From the IMG/VR virus record IMGVR_UViG_3300034073_001423, positions 1 to 40,934 of that record: a stretch of DNA of 40,934 bases, one strand, 5' to 3'. The position numbers and the translations under genes are program-made. Shown piece by piece: positions 1-6,358 of this stretch (within the stretch, counting starts at the first letter, position 1; the number at the start of each line of letters is the position of its first letter). Below the pieces are notes generated by a model. That model did not search any database, was not told the DNA's origin, and saw only the letters and a program-made list of their open reading frames with translations. Origin of the DNA: a virus.

Positions 1-2
1 CG

Positions 3-728
3 CCTGACTCTTCTGGCAACGGACACCTCATGGTTGCTGGTGTTGGTTACACAGGCTTTGTTTCATTGGATAATACAGCTATGTGGGTCGGTCAGAATTC
101 TGCCTCCCGTAAACTCTATTTGGCGACTGACGAGACAGTTCGTGTTACCGTTGATGGTTCTGGAAATGTTGGTATAAATGATACGGCACCATCTTATAGG
201 CTGGATGTAAATGGTGATATCAATGCCACAGGGGATGTTAGAGTCGCAGGTAGATCCGTCGGTATGGTCCTGATCAAGACACAGGCGGTTAGCGGTACAA
301 CAACTGTAACAGGTGCATTTTCGTCTGAGTTTGCTAACTATAGAATTGTAATCTCGGGTGTCAGAGATACTGTTAACGGAAGCGTTCCCCGTTTACAGCT
401 CGGTTCTTCTAGTTCGGGTTACTATAATGGAATGTTTTTACAACCTTATAGTGGTGGTACGGCAAGTCTGCAGGTTAATAATGGTAATAATTGGTATATT
501 ATGGTTGGGAATACAGGTAGTAATAATATGTCGGTTTGCATAGATCTGTATCAGCCCAATTTAGCGACTAGAACGACATTTTCTGCTACTGGAACTTACA
601 ATGGAGGTGCATTTTTTGCTGGCGGTATGAATACCGCAACCACACAATTTACTTCGTTCGTTCTCGCTTCTGATTCCGGAACTCTCAGCGGAGGTACAGT
701 CAGAGTTTACGGATATACCGATGATTAA
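3..728 (+). CDS. Tail fibre / receptor-binding protein, C-terminal part (5' end outside window)
   Basis: The frame is open to the left edge, so this is the 3' part of a longer gene; the first ATG at 30 is probably internal. It begins with a motif of the type YRLDVNGDINATGDVRVAG, a repeat-like segment common at the end of phage fibre shafts where an intramolecular chaperone or tip domain is attached. The last ~150 residues form a beta-rich, Gly/Ser/Asn-rich tip with a 'TGAFSSEFANYRIVISG' pattern seen in many environmental phage fibres. The inferred role is host-surface recognition. The family assignment rests on composition and motif style, not on a named domain. Confidence 0.7.
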   Translation, partial: PDSSGNGHLMVAGVGYTGFVSLDNTAMWVGQNSASRKLYLATDETVRVTVDGSGNVGINDTAPSYRLDVNGDINATGDVRVAGRSVGMVLIKTQAVSGTTTVTGAFSSEFANYRIVISGVRDTVNGSVPRLQLGSSSSGYYNGMFLQPYSGGTASLQVNNGNNWYIMVGNTGSNNMSVCIDLYQPNLATRTTFSATGTYNGGAFFAGGMNTATTQFTSFVLASDSGTLSGGTVRVYGYTDD

Positions 729-869
729 TGCTTATCTAATTGGTGAACTTTTCCATTTATAACCACGGTGCTGTGAGTGTTTGGCTGTGACGGCGCACAG
801 AGTCAGGCGACAACGCCATGCTGAATCCGCAAAATTGCTGTTGTGTCTAATTTATAGATAAACGGTTTA
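729..869 (+). other. Intergenic region with two small hairpins
   Basis: This is the only long gap in the left arm. It holds two adjacent short hairpins: CTGTG/CACAG (785-789 with 796-800, loop ACGGCG) and GGCG/CGCC (806-809 with 814-817, loop ACAA). Neither is followed by a T-tract, so they do not look like an intrinsic terminator. No tRNA or recognised riboswitch was identified. The region could be a structured 3' UTR, a processing site or an unclassified RNA. Confidence 0.35.
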
Positions 870-878
870 TGCTACAAT
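870..878 (+). promoter_or_regulatory. Putative extended -10 promoter for the endolysin gene
   Basis: TGCTACAAT is an extended -10 box (TGN plus TACAAT). No convincing -35 lies 16-18 nt upstream. The predicted start near 885 would give a short leader containing the AGGAGG ribosome-binding site at 893-898. Confidence 0.45.
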
Positions 879-904
879 TGTAGTAGATGTTTAGGAGGAA
901 TAAA

Positions 905-1936
905 ATGAATAGACCTTATACCGGCTATGATAAGACCGCTTCTGGTAAGCGTGCTGGTTTTGAAATGCTTGTTGATCTTTTGGAAGCCCATTTTGGTTTG
1001 TGGAATAACGGAACGTGGGGTGTAAGAAATATGCGTGGAAAGTCTAACCCTTCGGTTCATTCAACCGGCCGTGCTGGCGATCTTTCTTGGCGTGGTGCCC
1101 CATATAAGGGTACCGGTAAGTATAACGATGCCGTTCGCATGATGGATTTCCTTGTTGAGCATGCCGACGATCTTGGTGTTGAGGCTGTGTTTGATTATTT
1201 CCCGAAGCCTTGGGGTCGTGGTTGGAAGTGTGATCGTGGTGAATGGCAGGTATATTCGAACAGGGTTTTTTCTGGTGCTCCGGGCGGTGATTGGGTCCAT
1301 ATTGAAGTTTCCAACGAGTTTGCAGATAATCCTGATCATTACATTGCTTTCTTTAAGAAGATTTTTGGTGAAGCAAAAGTTTCAGTTCCTATTGTAAAAC
1401 CTGATGGCCCCAAGACCCCTGTTGCTCCTGCCGGCAAGACCCCGTGGTTGCAGATCGGTTCCCGTGGTGATCAGGTCAAGAAGGTCCAACAGGTTGTCGG
1501 TGCTCAGCCGGTTGATGGTATTTTCGGTCCTAAGACTGAGGCTGCTGTGAAGAGATGGCAGGCGGAGAATGATCTTTATGTTGATGGTATTGTTGGACCA
1601 AAGACATGGGGTCAGATGAATTCGGCACCGGTTGCTCCAGCACAGGCTCCAGCACAGGCTCCAGCACAGGCTCCTGCTCCGGCACCAGCACCGGCTCCAC
1701 AAGCCCCTCAGCCAGCCCCTGCTGCCCCTCAGAGCCATCCTTATCCCGGTGAGGCGGTGAAGTTCCGTTCCGCAAATAGAGAAGCCGTAAAGCTCATACA
1801 GGCGAAGGTCGGAACAAAGGTTGATGGTGATTTTGGTCCCGTCACCCGCCAGAAGGTTCGTGACTGGCAGCGTCAGAACAATCTCCATGTTGATGGGATC
1901 GTTGGTCCCAAAACTTGGGCGGCAATGTTTGGCTGA
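905..1936 (+). CDS. Endolysin: M15-like zinc peptidase with two PG-binding domains
   Basis: This is a 343-residue peptidoglycan hydrolase. The N-terminal ~150 residues carry an M15-type (VanY/D-Ala-D-Ala carboxypeptidase-like) zinc site: SVHSTGRAGD gives H52 and D59, and WVHIE gives H132 with E134 close by. Two PG_binding_1 domains follow at about residues 180-240 and 283-343, each ending in VDGIVGPKTW. They are joined by a Pro/Ala/Gln linker (about 241-277). The start is set at 905 because AGGAGG (893-898) lies 6 nt upstream; an in-frame ATG at 887 overlaps that site. The expected role is cleavage of peptide cross-links of the host wall at lysis. A virion-associated wall hydrolase is a less likely alternative. 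Confidence 0.88.
   Translation: MNRPYTGYDKTASGKRAGFEMLVDLLEAHFGLWNNGTWGVRNMRGKSNPSVHSTGRAGDLSWRGAPYKGTGKYNDAVRMMDFLVEHADDLGVEAVFDYFPKPWGRGWKCDRGEWQVYSNRVFSGAPGGDWVHIEVSNEFADNPDHYIAFFKKIFGEAKVSVPIVKPDGPKTPVAPAGKTPWLQIGSRGDQVKKVQQVVGAQPVDGIFGPKTEAAVKRWQAENDLYVDGIVGPKTWGQMNSAPVAPAQAPAQAPAQAPAPAPAPAPQAPQPAPAAPQSHPYPGEAVKFRSANREAVKLIQAKVGTKVDGDFGPVTRQKVRDWQRQNNLHVDGIVGPKTWAAMFG
1637..1672 (+). repeat. Three tandem 12-bp repeats in the endolysin linker
   Basis: CCAGCACAGGCT occurs three times in a row, each copy encoding Pro-Ala-Gln-Ala. It lies in the flexible linker between the two wall-binding domains, so copy-number change would alter linker length without breaking the frame. Confidence 0.9.
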
Positions 1937-2307
1937 TGTTGATGAAATACTTCTACGAAGCGAAACTTTATCGCGTCGTAGATGGTGATACCATCGATCT
2001 CCTTGTTGATCTTGGTTTTAATATTCATCATAGAATCCGTGTTCGTTTGCATGGTGTAAACACTCCTGAAACTTGCGCTGCTGATAAACTTGAGAAATCC
2101 AAAGCAATTGCGGCTAAAGATTATGTGTACGATTGGCTTGTAGGTCAAGACAAAATTTTTGTTAAGACCGTTAAAGATCCTGAAGCCAAATACGGAACAA
2201 TTCTTGGCTATGTCTATAGCGACGAAAATCTCACCGCCTGTTTAAATGATGACATCATTGATTCAGGTCACGGTGTTCCATATTATGGGAGTAAAAAGTA
2301 TTCGTAA
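1936..2307 (+). CDS. Staphylococcal-nuclease-like (SNase/thermonuclease) protein
   Basis: This is a 123-residue protein that overlaps the endolysin stop (TGATG). It has the SNase signature in order: VVDGDTID (D16, D18, T19), RLHGVNTPE (R37 and E45, equivalent to the catalytic Arg35 and Glu43 of S. aureus nuclease) and EAKYGTILGY. In the last motif the usual YGR arginine (Arg87 in the S. aureus enzyme) is Thr88, so activity may be reduced or altered. There is no signal peptide. Family members cut DNA or RNA in a calcium-dependent way. A role in host DNA breakdown is plausible but not shown. Cotranscription with the endolysin is likely. Confidence 0.75.
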   Translation: MLMKYFYEAKLYRVVDGDTIDLLVDLGFNIHHRIRVRLHGVNTPETCAADKLEKSKAIAAKDYVYDWLVGQDKIFVKTVKDPEAKYGTILGYVYSDENLTACLNDDIIDSGHGVPYYGSKKYS

Positions 2308-2332
2308 ATAGATACTCCTCTGCGCCTTAGTC

Positions 2333-2361
2333 TGTACTATTAGATCTATTTTAGGTATAAT
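2333..2361 (+). promoter_or_regulatory. Putative promoter upstream of the cysteine-rich microgene
   Basis: A perfect -10 TATAAT is at 2356-2361 in the 77-base gap after the nuclease gene. A weak -35-like TGTACT (2333-2338) sits 17 nt upstream. It would open transcription of the microgene and the head-tail genes behind it. Confidence 0.5.
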
Positions 2362-2384
2362 GTTATTAAGATTTAAGGAGTATT

Positions 2385-2462
2385 ATGAGAACGAAAGCTT
2401 GTGGTTGCGGTTGTGAATGCAATGAACATTGCAATTGCGGGTGCGAAGATTGCACTTGCTGA
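2385..2462 (+). CDS. 25-residue metallothionein-like cysteine-rich microprotein
   Basis: This very short gene has ATG at 2385, a ribosome-binding site AAGGAG at 2375-2380, and stop TGA at 2460-2462. It has 25 codons, 9 of them Cys (residues 6, 8, 10, 12, 16, 18, 20, 23, 25), plus His15. The Cys residues lie in Cys-X-Cys runs with only small or acidic residues between them, which is the hallmark of metallothioneins and similar metal-thiolate peptides. A good promoter and ribosome-binding site and a 10-nt gap to the next gene support it as a real first gene of the head-tail operon. The metal and the function are unknown. Chelation of Zn, Cu or Cd, or a structural role in the virion, are inferences only. 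Confidence 0.7.
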   Translation: MRTKACGCGCECNEHCNCGCEDCTC

Positions 2463-2472
2463 AGGATTTTAA

Positions 2473-3396
2473 ATGGACGAAGTAAAGGTTGATACAAGCA
2501 AAACATTAACGCTGACCCTGCCATCTGATGCGGATTCAAATACTGTTACTGTTAATTTAGTTCATGAGTTTGGCGATACTGTCAAAGCTAATGTTGCTGC
2601 TACAAGAACTTCTACCGGGGTGTATACGGTTACGTTTGCGCAGGAGGCTTCGGGTATTTATGTTTTAAATTCTGCCGGCAAACATAGAGCAGATTTTACA
2701 TATTCTATTTCTGGTACATCATATACTCAATCCCAATATATAAATGTTTATACTCCCTACATAACTTGGGCGGAGTTTTTGGTAAACCACCCAGAATTAT
2801 CATCTTTTGAATCTCAATTCGATTACTTTGAAAAAAGGTCTAGAAATATTATTAATACTTACTGTGGTCAATCATTTGATTTTTATCCTGAGAAGTCAAT
2901 AACCATAGATGGCACTAACCATAGCAATCTCCACTTGCCTATCCCGGTTACAACACTTCGTAAAGTAACAATGAACACCGGGGACTCAGATGAGCAAGTA
3001 TTGCATGATTCAACAGATAGCAGCCTTAGCAATATAGAGAAGGTCAGACAACCTTTTAATTTTGAAACATCTTACTACTTAAGATATAAGTCTGATATTG
3101 TTCAAACGAATGCCAGCCGGATTGCAGGTAAAACATTTAAGTCAATGTCTGATTATAAAGTTGAAGGGGATTTTGGGTGGAGATTTGTACCTCTCAATAT
3201 CAAGCAAGCCTCGGATCTTCTTATTACAGATCTTATGAATGATGATTCGGAATATCGCCGTCATGGAATCACCTCTGTTGATATGGATACTATTAGATTT
3301 ACAATGAATTCTAATTTCTATGAATCAACTGGGAATATAGAAGCAGATGTTCTTCTTACCGACTATACGCTGTTTGTGATGGATTATGTTACCTGA
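2473..3396 (+). CDS. Head-tail connector / adaptor protein with N-terminal beta domain
   Basis: This is a 307-residue protein. The first ~95 residues are Thr/Val-rich beta sequence resembling an Ig-like fold. From about residue 96 (TWAEFLVNHPELSSFESQFDYFEKRSRN) it resembles the helical head-tail adaptor proteins (gp6/gp15-like) that dock under the portal. It is the first of five overlapping or closely spaced genes in the usual connector, stopper, tail completion, tail terminator, tail tube order, which supports the call more than its own sequence does. The extra N-terminal domain is unusual for the family and could be exposed or could be an assembly module. Confidence 0.55.
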   Translation: MDEVKVDTSKTLTLTLPSDADSNTVTVNLVHEFGDTVKANVAATRTSTGVYTVTFAQEASGIYVLNSAGKHRADFTYSISGTSYTQSQYINVYTPYITWAEFLVNHPELSSFESQFDYFEKRSRNIINTYCGQSFDFYPEKSITIDGTNHSNLHLPIPVTTLRKVTMNTGDSDEQVLHDSTDSSLSNIEKVRQPFNFETSYYLRYKSDIVQTNASRIAGKTFKSMSDYKVEGDFGWRFVPLNIKQASDLLITDLMNDDSEYRRHGITSVDMDTIRFTMNSNFYESTGNIEADVLLTDYTLFVMDYVT

Positions 3397-3776
3397 TGGC
3401 TTACAGAACCTTTCTAAGATACCATCAATATTTAGATGTCTATAGCAGATCTGTGACGACCAACAGTGCCGGTCAAAAGATTGGTTCTTGGTCTTTGTCT
3501 GAATCAGATGTCCCGTGTGCGTTCCAGCCGGTTTCTTCTGAGAGAAGAGTAGCCCCGTATGTTGATAATGTTGAAGAGTATGAATTGCTCATACCGCATA
3601 CATATGCAAGTTATTTTCAGTATGGATACAGGGTGCAAGATATTAAAGATAGATACAACACAACGCTTGTTGCTGGTCCTTTTGAGGTCGTTGATATTGC
3701 AAGAAGAACAGGTTGGAATGGAAAGTTGAGTCATATCCTTGTTAGGATTAGACTTGTTGTTGAGGTGGGTTCCTGA
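3396..3776 (+). CDS. Head closure / head-tail joining protein
   Basis: This is a 126-residue protein starting on the TGATG overlap with the preceding stop. It is beta-rich, with the pattern Y-D-VYSRS-T-N-AGQKIGSW...CAFQPVSSERRVAP near the N terminus. That pattern is typical of head-closure (stopper, gp16-like) proteins, which begin with a strand describing a gene-specific 'type of tail attachment' loop. Position directly after the connector fits. No catalytic motif is seen and none is expected. Confidence 0.6.
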   Translation: MAYRTFLRYHQYLDVYSRSVTTNSAGQKIGSWSLSESDVPCAFQPVSSERRVAPYVDNVEEYELLIPHTYASYFQYGYRVQDIKDRYNTTLVAGPFEVVDIARRTGWNGKLSHILVRIRLVVEVGS

Positions 3777-4351
3777 TGGCTAAAAGAAGTTTTGATATGT
3801 CTGTCAGCAAACAGTCGCTGCAGAATCTTTATAAATTAGAAAGAGCTATTGAGCATTATCCGAACAGAGTTAGGCATGCCATTCAAGTTGCATTGGAAAC
3901 GACAGAAAAAGAGGCTCATAGAAAGTTAGGTCAAAACTATGGTAATAATCAACTTGGTAAGGATAATGTTATTAATATAGAAACCAAGTCGTCATTTGAT
4001 AAGGCGGAGTTGGTTGTTAAAATTTTGAGAGCGCAACCAGACAGGGTTAAGCAGTCTCCAGAAACAAAAGGTAGATTTGATGCAAACATAAAGATGTATG
4101 GTAGAAAAAGATATGTAGGTAGAAAGTATAGTGGTGAAGATCCGTATAGGCTGAAAGAGTGGGAGAAAGGACCAGACTATGCTTTCACAATTAGAGTTCC
4201 GGCTAAATCTCCGAACCAATCATTTAGAACTTTTATTCTTTACGGTATAAGTAAAATGCTTCGTAAGAACCTTAATACCGCATTAAGGCAGCAGGGTATC
4301 GGTGTCAGGGGTGGTATTAGTCGTATCACTGGGGGTGATGTTCCAAGATGA
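3776..4351 (+). CDS. Tail completion / neck protein (HK97 gp10-like)
   Basis: This is a 191-residue basic protein overlapping the previous stop by TGATG. It opens with a helix-rich stretch (LERAIEHYPNRVRHAIQVAL) like that of HK97 gp10-type neck proteins, followed by a basic beta region. Its place between the head-closure and tail-terminator genes matches the standard siphovirus order. At 191 residues it is somewhat longer than typical gp10 proteins (about 110-150). The function is inferred from position. Confidence 0.5.
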   Translation: MAKRSFDMSVSKQSLQNLYKLERAIEHYPNRVRHAIQVALETTEKEAHRKLGQNYGNNQLGKDNVINIETKSSFDKAELVVKILRAQPDRVKQSPETKGRFDANIKMYGRKRYVGRKYSGEDPYRLKEWEKGPDYAFTIRVPAKSPNQSFRTFILYGISKMLRKNLNTALRQQGIGVRGGISRITGGDVPR

Positions 4352-4773
4352 CAATTTCGACATTAGCCGTATATGATATCAATTCTTTCTTATCTAATGA
4401 TTCATCAATGCAAACAATTGCTGGTAAAACCATGCCATTTTTCCCAATTGTTGGTGACGGAACCGAGACGGCACCTTTTGTTGTTTACTTTATTAGTCAA
4501 AACACTCCATCAGTAGAAGCGTGGTGGAATAGGTATGATTCAGTAAATTATATTATTTACGATACCAATATTGATCGTCTTTTTAAGATCGGTGAAAGAA
4601 TGATCGAACTTCTTTCTAAAGGAGACTATATTTCAAGTTCTTCCGGTAAAGAAGGAACTGATACAAGATTATTCTCCACATCGTTCGATGGTAGCTCAGT
4701 CACAGAAGCTATTGAGCGTGATGGATGGTTTGCTATGAATTTAGAATTTACAATCTACTACGTCGCTAAATGA
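4348..4773 (+). CDS. Tail terminator protein
   Basis: This 141-residue protein starts four bases inside the previous gene (ATGA). Its alternating structure is consistent with the alpha/beta tail terminator fold (lambda gpU-like): a short N-terminal helix, a strand region VVYFISQ, a helix with RLFKIGERMIELLSKG, and a C-terminal strand MNLEFTIYYV. It would cap the tail tube and join it to the neck. The call rests on gene order and overall pattern. Confidence 0.55.
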   Translation: MTISTLAVYDINSFLSNDSSMQTIAGKTMPFFPIVGDGTETAPFVVYFISQNTPSVEAWWNRYDSVNYIIYDTNIDRLFKIGERMIELLSKGDYISSSSGKEGTDTRLFSTSFDGSSVTEAIERDGWFAMNLEFTIYYVAK

Positions 4774-4775
4774 TG

Positions 4776-4784
4776 TGGTATTAT
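4776..4784 (+). promoter_or_regulatory. Putative extended -10 promoter giving a leaderless message
   Basis: TGGTATTAT is an extended -10 located only 8 nt before the ATG at 4793. Transcription would start at or next to the start codon. The following gene has no ribosome-binding site, which supports leaderless translation. Confidence 0.45.
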
Positions 4785-4792
4785 AAAGATAT

Positions 4793-4990
4793 ATGAAGTA
4801 TACTACTATTACATACGTAGGAAAGTCTGGCGGAGGGTTCTTCGCAAGGGTCGGAAAAACTGTTTATGAGTTTGAATGGCAGAAGGGCGTAGGCATCGGT
4901 AAGAAGCCCGGCGAAGTCAGACCAGAGCACGTACAGAGAATCGCTAAATGGCGCGATAAAAAGGGCAAAAGGATATTTGTCCTTGAATAG
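4793..4990 (+). CDS. Small basic protein of unknown function between tail terminator and tail tube genes
   Basis: This is a 65-residue Lys/Gly-rich protein. The sequence suggests a small beta barrel (YVGKSGGGFFARVGKTVYEFEW) followed by a short segment, PEHVQRIAKWRDKKGKRIFVLE. No named family is recognised; weak similarity to the small beta domains that follow phage tail tube genes is possible. No Shine-Dalgarno sequence precedes its ATG, and an extended -10 box lies 8 nt upstream. It ends 11 nt before the tail tube gene, whose strong AGGAGG overlaps the region just after its stop. Confidence 0.6.
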   Translation: MKYTTITYVGKSGGGFFARVGKTVYEFEWQKGVGIGKKPGEVRPEHVQRIAKWRDKKGKRIFVLE

Positions 4991-5001
4991 GAGGATTTAA
5001 A

Positions 5002-5595
5002 ATGCCAGGTGCAGGATCAGTAAATACCGCAAATATTGTTGTGGGTGAAGCTGAAGTTAAGGTCGGTTCGTCTAACACTAGCATGACCAACAGTGACTTC
5101 GACAGCCTCACTTCAGTAGGCGCTACTCAAGAGGGCGTTGAAATTTCTTGGGAGCCGGATATGGTTGACATTGAAGTCGATCAGTACGGTGACGCCGCTA
5201 AGGTTATCCAGTCAAGAGTGAAGGTCATGTTGAAGACCACCCTCGCTGAGGCTACCCTCAACAACCTTGCCGTTGCTTGGTCATACGACAATGTTGATGA
5301 TGGTGCTGACGTTCTTGTCAACAATGATGGCGCAAACACGAAGACTTTCATGTTCGGTGTTCAGAATGTGTATCCATACGAGAAGGCTGTCCAGATCGTT
5401 GGTAACGCTCCGGGTTCAGGTGCAGCTACCACCCGTACCCGTAAGTTCAACACCAAGCGTGCAATTTCGTTTGAGTCGTCAAGCATTGCTATGAAGCGTG
5501 CAGAGGCTACCACCTTTGCTGTTTCATTCCGTATTCTTCCAGTATCAGCAGATACCGGTTACGAGTATGGCAAGATCATTGACGAAACCGCTTGA
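5002..5595 (+). CDS. Major tail (tube) protein
   Basis: This 197-residue protein is preceded by the strong ribosome-binding site AGGAGG at 4990-4995. The beta-rich sequence begins with AGSVNTANIVVGEAEVKVG and contains EGVEISWEPDMVDIEVDQYG. The latter is the pattern of siphovirus tube proteins, in which an early strand is followed by a conserved 'D-E-D-Q-G' segment that sits in the inter-ring contact. The gene is isolated from the next one by a strong terminator, as expected for a highly expressed structural gene. Codon use is C-rich compared with neighbours (ACC, AAG, GTC), also consistent with high expression. Confidence 0.75.
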   Translation: MPGAGSVNTANIVVGEAEVKVGSSNTSMTNSDFDSLTSVGATQEGVEISWEPDMVDIEVDQYGDAAKVIQSRVKVMLKTTLAEATLNNLAVAWSYDNVDDGADVLVNNDGANTKTFMFGVQNVYPYEKAVQIVGNAPGSGAATTRTRKFNTKRAISFESSSIAMKRAEATTFAVSFRILPVSADTGYEYGKIIDETA

Positions 5596-5622
5596 TAAAA
5601 ATTTAAGATAGTTCACAGGGGT

Positions 5623-5670
5623 AAGCCCTCCGGTATGCTATAATGCATATTCGGAGGGTTTCCTCTTTTA
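5623..5670 (+). terminator. Strong intrinsic terminator whose loop is TATAAT
   Basis: Left arm 5623-5638 pairs with right arm 5645-5661, forming 16 base pairs with two G-U pairs and one bulged T (5651). The loop is exactly TATAAT (5639-5644). The stem is followed by the T-rich tract TTTCCTCTTTTA. It lies 28 bases past the tail tube stop and is the clearest terminator in the window. The loop also completes an extended -10 box (TGC-TATAAT, 5636-5644). Confidence 0.85.
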
Positions 5671-5689
5671 CTAGACATTAAGGAGAATA

Positions 5690-5995
5690 ATGGCACAGAA
5701 TAAGGATATTCATCAGGGCGTAGAGATCCTGTTTGCTGACGGGGTTAAGAGAACAATCCGTCCTCTAACTATTCGTCAGTTACGTAAGTTCATGAAGGTC
5801 GCTTCTCAACTCAAGACCGAAGATGGAGAAATGAGTGATGAGGATATTGATCGCATGATTGAGGCGGCTGGTATTGCTCTCGCCAAGGTTGACCCAGATC
5901 TTGCTTCTGACCCCGAGGCTCTTGAAGACGTTTTGGATCTTAAGTGCTTCGGTGAGTTGATGAGCGCTGCTATGGGTTCTGACCCTTCTCAGTGA
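5690..5995 (+). CDS. Tail assembly chaperone, upstream frame (gpG-like)
   Basis: This 101-residue acidic, helical protein has ribosome-binding site AAGGAG at 5679-5684. It contains an N-terminal beta segment (GVEILFADGVKRTIRPLTIRQLRKFMKVASQL) followed by helices rich in Asp and Glu. Placement between the tail tube and tape measure genes is where siphoviruses encode the G and GT assembly chaperones, which coat the tape measure protein before tail assembly. The downstream chaperone frame lies in -1 relative to this one, as in lambda G/T. Confidence 0.75.
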   Translation: MAQNKDIHQGVEILFADGVKRTIRPLTIRQLRKFMKVASQLKTEDGEMSDEDIDRMIEAAGIALAKVDPDLASDPEALEDVLDLKCFGELMSAAMGSDPSQ

Positions 5996-6312
5996 CGGAG
6001 GGGGGTGAAGGCGACTCTTTATCTTGGGATGACATCCCCCTCCTTAAATACGAATCCGAATTATTAATACGCTGCGGTGCTTGGAAGTCGATTTGGGATC
6101 TTGAAGAATCCTTAACGATGGAAGAGCTATTTTTGCTGTACAAAGCCTCTAACTACGAGTTTAATTTGCAAGTTAAAGGTATGGCTGCAAGTCAGGGTGC
6201 CGAAGTAGATTGGGATGAGGATTGGTATGACGATACGCCTCCACCTCCGCCGGAAGTTGTTGAAAAACAAGACTTGCGTTTTATCCCTATTGGATTGGGT
6301 TATGAAGCGTAA
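5992..6312 (+). CDS. Tail assembly chaperone, downstream frame (T-like)
   Basis: This second frame is in -1 relative to the upstream chaperone and is 106 residues if started at GTG 5992, which overlaps the upstream stop (GTGA). It may be made as a fusion by -1 frameshifting, because the -1 frame is open only from 5983 and no ribosome-binding site precedes the GTG. The heptamer CCCTTCT at 5983-5989 is at best a weak slippery site. The protein is acidic and aromatic (WDEDWYDDTPPPPPE), as expected for the chaperone's tape-measure-binding half. Confidence 0.65.
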   Translation: MTEGGEGDSLSWDDIPLLKYESELLIRCGAWKSIWDLEESLTMEELFLLYKASNYEFNLQVKGMAASQGAEVDWDEDWYDDTPPPPPEVVEKQDLRFIPIGLGYEA

Positions 6313-6335
6313 TCATTGCTTTATTTTCAATAAAA

Positions 6336-6344
6336 TGGGATAAT
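6336..6344 (+). promoter_or_regulatory. Putative extended -10 promoter before the tape measure gene
   Basis: TGGGATAAT is an extended -10 box. A start near 6351 would leave a leader of about eight bases, GGTGAACT, whose GGTGA could serve as the ribosome-binding site for ATG 6359. Confidence 0.35.
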
Positions 6345-6358
6345 TATCATGGTGAACT

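Noticed and set aside
1637-1672. Tandem 12-bp units as a CRISPR or origin repeat
   Set aside because: They lie in frame within the Pro/Ala linker of the endolysin and encode a regular PAQA repeat.
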